DNA of 7,195 bases from an uncultured Prevotella sp. GTDB lineage: Bacteria; Bacteroidota; Bacteroidia; Bacteroidales; Bacteroidaceae. The DNA lies in the NCBI GenBank assembly GCA_900556795.1, contig USQD01000094.1, positions 1-7,195 of the forward strand, written 5' to 3'. Under the pieces are notes generated by a model, which made no database searches, was not told where the DNA came from, and worked only from the letters and a program-made list of their open reading frames with translations. The position numbers were made by a program, and so were the translations under genes. Within the stretch, counting starts at the first letter, position 1; each line of letters starts with the position of its first letter. Of this stretch, positions 6,100 through 7,195 are shown in pieces.

Positions 6100-6921
6100 A
6101 TGAGAGAATGGAAAAAGATAGAAGGTTTTGATTTCAAGGAAATCATCTTCGAGGAGTATAATCACATTGCTAAGATTACCATCAATCGTGAGCGTTATCG
6201 CAATGCCTTCACCCCATTGACCACATGGGAGATGGCGCAGGCTTTCAACTACTGTCGTGACTGTCTGGATATCCGTGTGGTTATCCTGACGGGTGCTGGC
6301 GACAAGGCTTTCTGTGCCGGTGGTGATATGCATGTGAAGGGCAGGGGTGGATATGTAGGCAACGATGGTGTGCCTCGTCTCAACGTGCTTGATGTACAGA
6401 TGCAGATTCGTCGTTTGCCAAAGCCTGTTATCGCCATGGTGAACGGTTATGCCATCGGTGGTGGTCATGTGCTTCATGTGATGTGCGACCTGACCATCGC
6501 TTCAGAGAATGCCATCTTCGGACAGACTGGTCCTAAGGTAGGAAGCTTCGATGCAGGTTTCGGTTCTTCTTATCTGGCAAGAATGGTTGGTCAGAAGAAG
6601 GCCCGTGAAATCTGGTTCCTCTGCAAGCAGTATTCTGCGAAGGAGGCAGAAGAGATGGGAATGGTCAACAAGGTGGTTCCTCTCGACCAGTTGGAAGATA
6701 CCTGCGTAGAATGGGCTGAAATCATGATGGAGCGTTCTCCTTTGGCTCTCCGTATGATCAAGGCTGGCTTGAATGCTGAGTTGGATGGTCAGGCTGGTAT
6801 TCAGGAGTTGGCTGGTGATGCAACGATGCTCTATTATACCATGGATGAGGCTCAGGAGGGTGGCAAGGCTTTCCTGGAGAAGCGCAAGCCTCGTTTTGAG
6901 GATTATCCTCAGTTCCCGTAA
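6100..6921 (+). CDS. menB: 1,4-dihydroxy-2-naphthoyl-CoA synthase
   Basis: MenB is a crotonase-fold enzyme that cyclises o-succinylbenzoyl-CoA to 1,4-dihydroxy-2-naphthoyl-CoA in menaquinone synthesis. The 273-residue protein carries the oxyanion-hole segments FCAGGDMH (71-78) and [16 protein letters not shown] (115-130). The MenB signature [19 protein letters not shown] (140-158) holds the active-site D151. [19 protein letters not shown] (169-187) and the C-terminal [13 protein letters not shown] with EKRKPRF follow. Gly at 144 within QTGP and W172 fit the bicarbonate-dependent type I MenB, in contrast to type II enzymes with an Asp in place of that glycine. The ATG at 6100 follows an AAAGTAA stretch. 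It is the last gene of the operon, 33 nt before a strong terminator. Confidence 0.96.
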   Translation: MREWKKIEGFDFKEIIFEEYNHIAKITINRERYRNAFTPLTTWEMAQAFNYCRDCLDIRVVILTGAGDKAFCAGGDMHVKGRGGYVGNDGVPRLNVLDVQMQIRRLPKPVIAMVNGYAIGGGHVLHVMCDLTIASENAIFGQTGPKVGSFDAGFGSSYLARMVGQKKAREIWFLCKQYSAKEAEEMGMVNKVVPLDQLEDTCVEWAEIMMERSPLALRMIKAGLNAELDGQAGIQELAGDATMLYYTMDEAQEGGKAFLEKRKPRFEDYPQFP

Positions 6922-6953
6922 ATGGCAGAGTGAGTAATCGAATATAAGGATAT

Positions 6954-7000
6954 ATAAACCATATAGGATGCCTTCGGTCATCTTGTATGGTTTATTTTTT
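6954..7000 (+). terminator. Rho-independent terminator of the men operon
   Basis: A 17-bp stem (6954-6970 with 6979-6995, two wobble pairs) is capped by one C x T mismatch and a C(UUCG)G tetraloop at 6972-6977. It is followed by a T-rich tail (6991-7001). This is a textbook intrinsic terminator and marks menB as the last gene of the transcript. Confidence 0.9.
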
Positions 7001-7070
7001 TCCTTCACTATGGATGCTGAATGAAAACCAATAGGGGGAAGATGAAGATAAATGAGAAATGGATGAAAAT

Positions 7071-7102
7071 AAAAAAGCCAACCTCTAATACTAGAGATTG
7101 GC
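7071..7102 (-). terminator. Rho-independent terminator of tRNA-His
   Basis: On the minus strand an 11-bp stem (7092-7102 with 7077-7087) closes a GTAT loop. It contains one G-T wobble that would be a C x A mismatch on the other strand. Six T residues (7071-7076) follow. It lies about 18 nt beyond the tRNA 3' end and works only in the minus direction. Confidence 0.85.
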
Positions 7103-7120
7103 AATCTTAATGCTTTGATG

Positions 7121-7195
7121 GGTGGAAGGTGGGACTCGAACCCACGACATTCAGAACCACAATCTGACGCTCTAACCAACTGAACTACGTCCACC
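7121..7195 (-). tRNA. tRNA-His (GTG anticodon)
   Basis: The minus strand folds as a complete cloverleaf. The anticodon stem TCAGA/TCTGA (7163-7167, 7151-7155) encloses the loop TTGTGGT with anticodon GTG at 7158-7160, which reads CAU/CAC. The T-arm is GTGGG-TTCGAGT-CCCAC, and the D-arm holds AGTTCAGTTGGTTAGAGC. The 3' end lacks an encoded CCA (next bases are C then ATC). The base at 7195 is the encoded G(-1) that pairs with discriminator C73, the identity feature of tRNA-His. One acceptor pair (6-67) reads C x U. The window ends exactly at G(-1). Confidence 0.95.

Noticed and set aside
6502..7194. Minus-strand open frame of 230 codons overlapping tRNA-His and menB
   Set aside because: Its start (VVQLVRASDCGSECRGFESHLPP) is the familiar spurious translation of a tRNA gene, and the rest is antisense to menB and runs through two terminators.

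Overview
The window reads as a chromosomal segment of a Bacteroidales bacterium, most likely Prevotella/Segatella-like. Three things point there: promoters of the Bacteroidota form (a TAnnTTTG -7 box, once with TTTG exactly 19 nt upstream), lack of strong Shine-Dalgarno sequences, and protein sequences typical of that group (a 576-residue LysS with a C-terminal extension; Bacteroidales-like MenI, MenF, MenD and MenB). Species-level assignment is inference.

Layout. Positions 1-86 (minus) hold the first 28 codons of gpsA, cut by the window edge. A 71-nt spacer with a perfect 16-bp inverted repeat follows. lysS (158-1888, minus) encodes class II lysyl-tRNA synthetase, with a promoter at about 1930-1937. 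Positions 2019-2359 (minus) hold two collapsed gene relics in tandem. One is a fragment of a GH89 alpha-N-acetylglucosaminidase. The other is a COG4299/DUF5009 membrane acyltransferase (relative of heparan-alpha-glucosaminide N-acetyltransferase) reduced to its first ~24 and last ~27 codons. A Bacteroidota-type promoter still sits in front of the relics.

A second, divergent promoter (2455-2485, plus) starts a menaquinone operon: menI-like hotdog thioesterase (2566-3018), menF isochorismate synthase (3022-4194), menD SEPHCHC synthase (4251-6029) and menB naphthoate synthase (6100-6921). It closes with a strong UUCG-loop terminator (6954-7000). A tRNA-His(GTG) gene (7121-7195, minus) faces the operon and has its own terminator (7071-7102).

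How the genes work together. MenF converts chorismate to isochorismate, MenD adds the succinyl-semialdehyde unit from 2-oxoglutarate, MenB closes the second ring to give DHNA-CoA, and the thioesterase would release 1,4-dihydroxy-2-naphthoate. MenC and MenE, needed between MenD and MenB, are not in the window. I found no new defence, mobile or RNA system. The most distinctive signals are the paired GH89/acyltransferase relics and a cluster of short GC-rich repeats, including a perfect 10-bp hairpin, inside the menF coding sequence.
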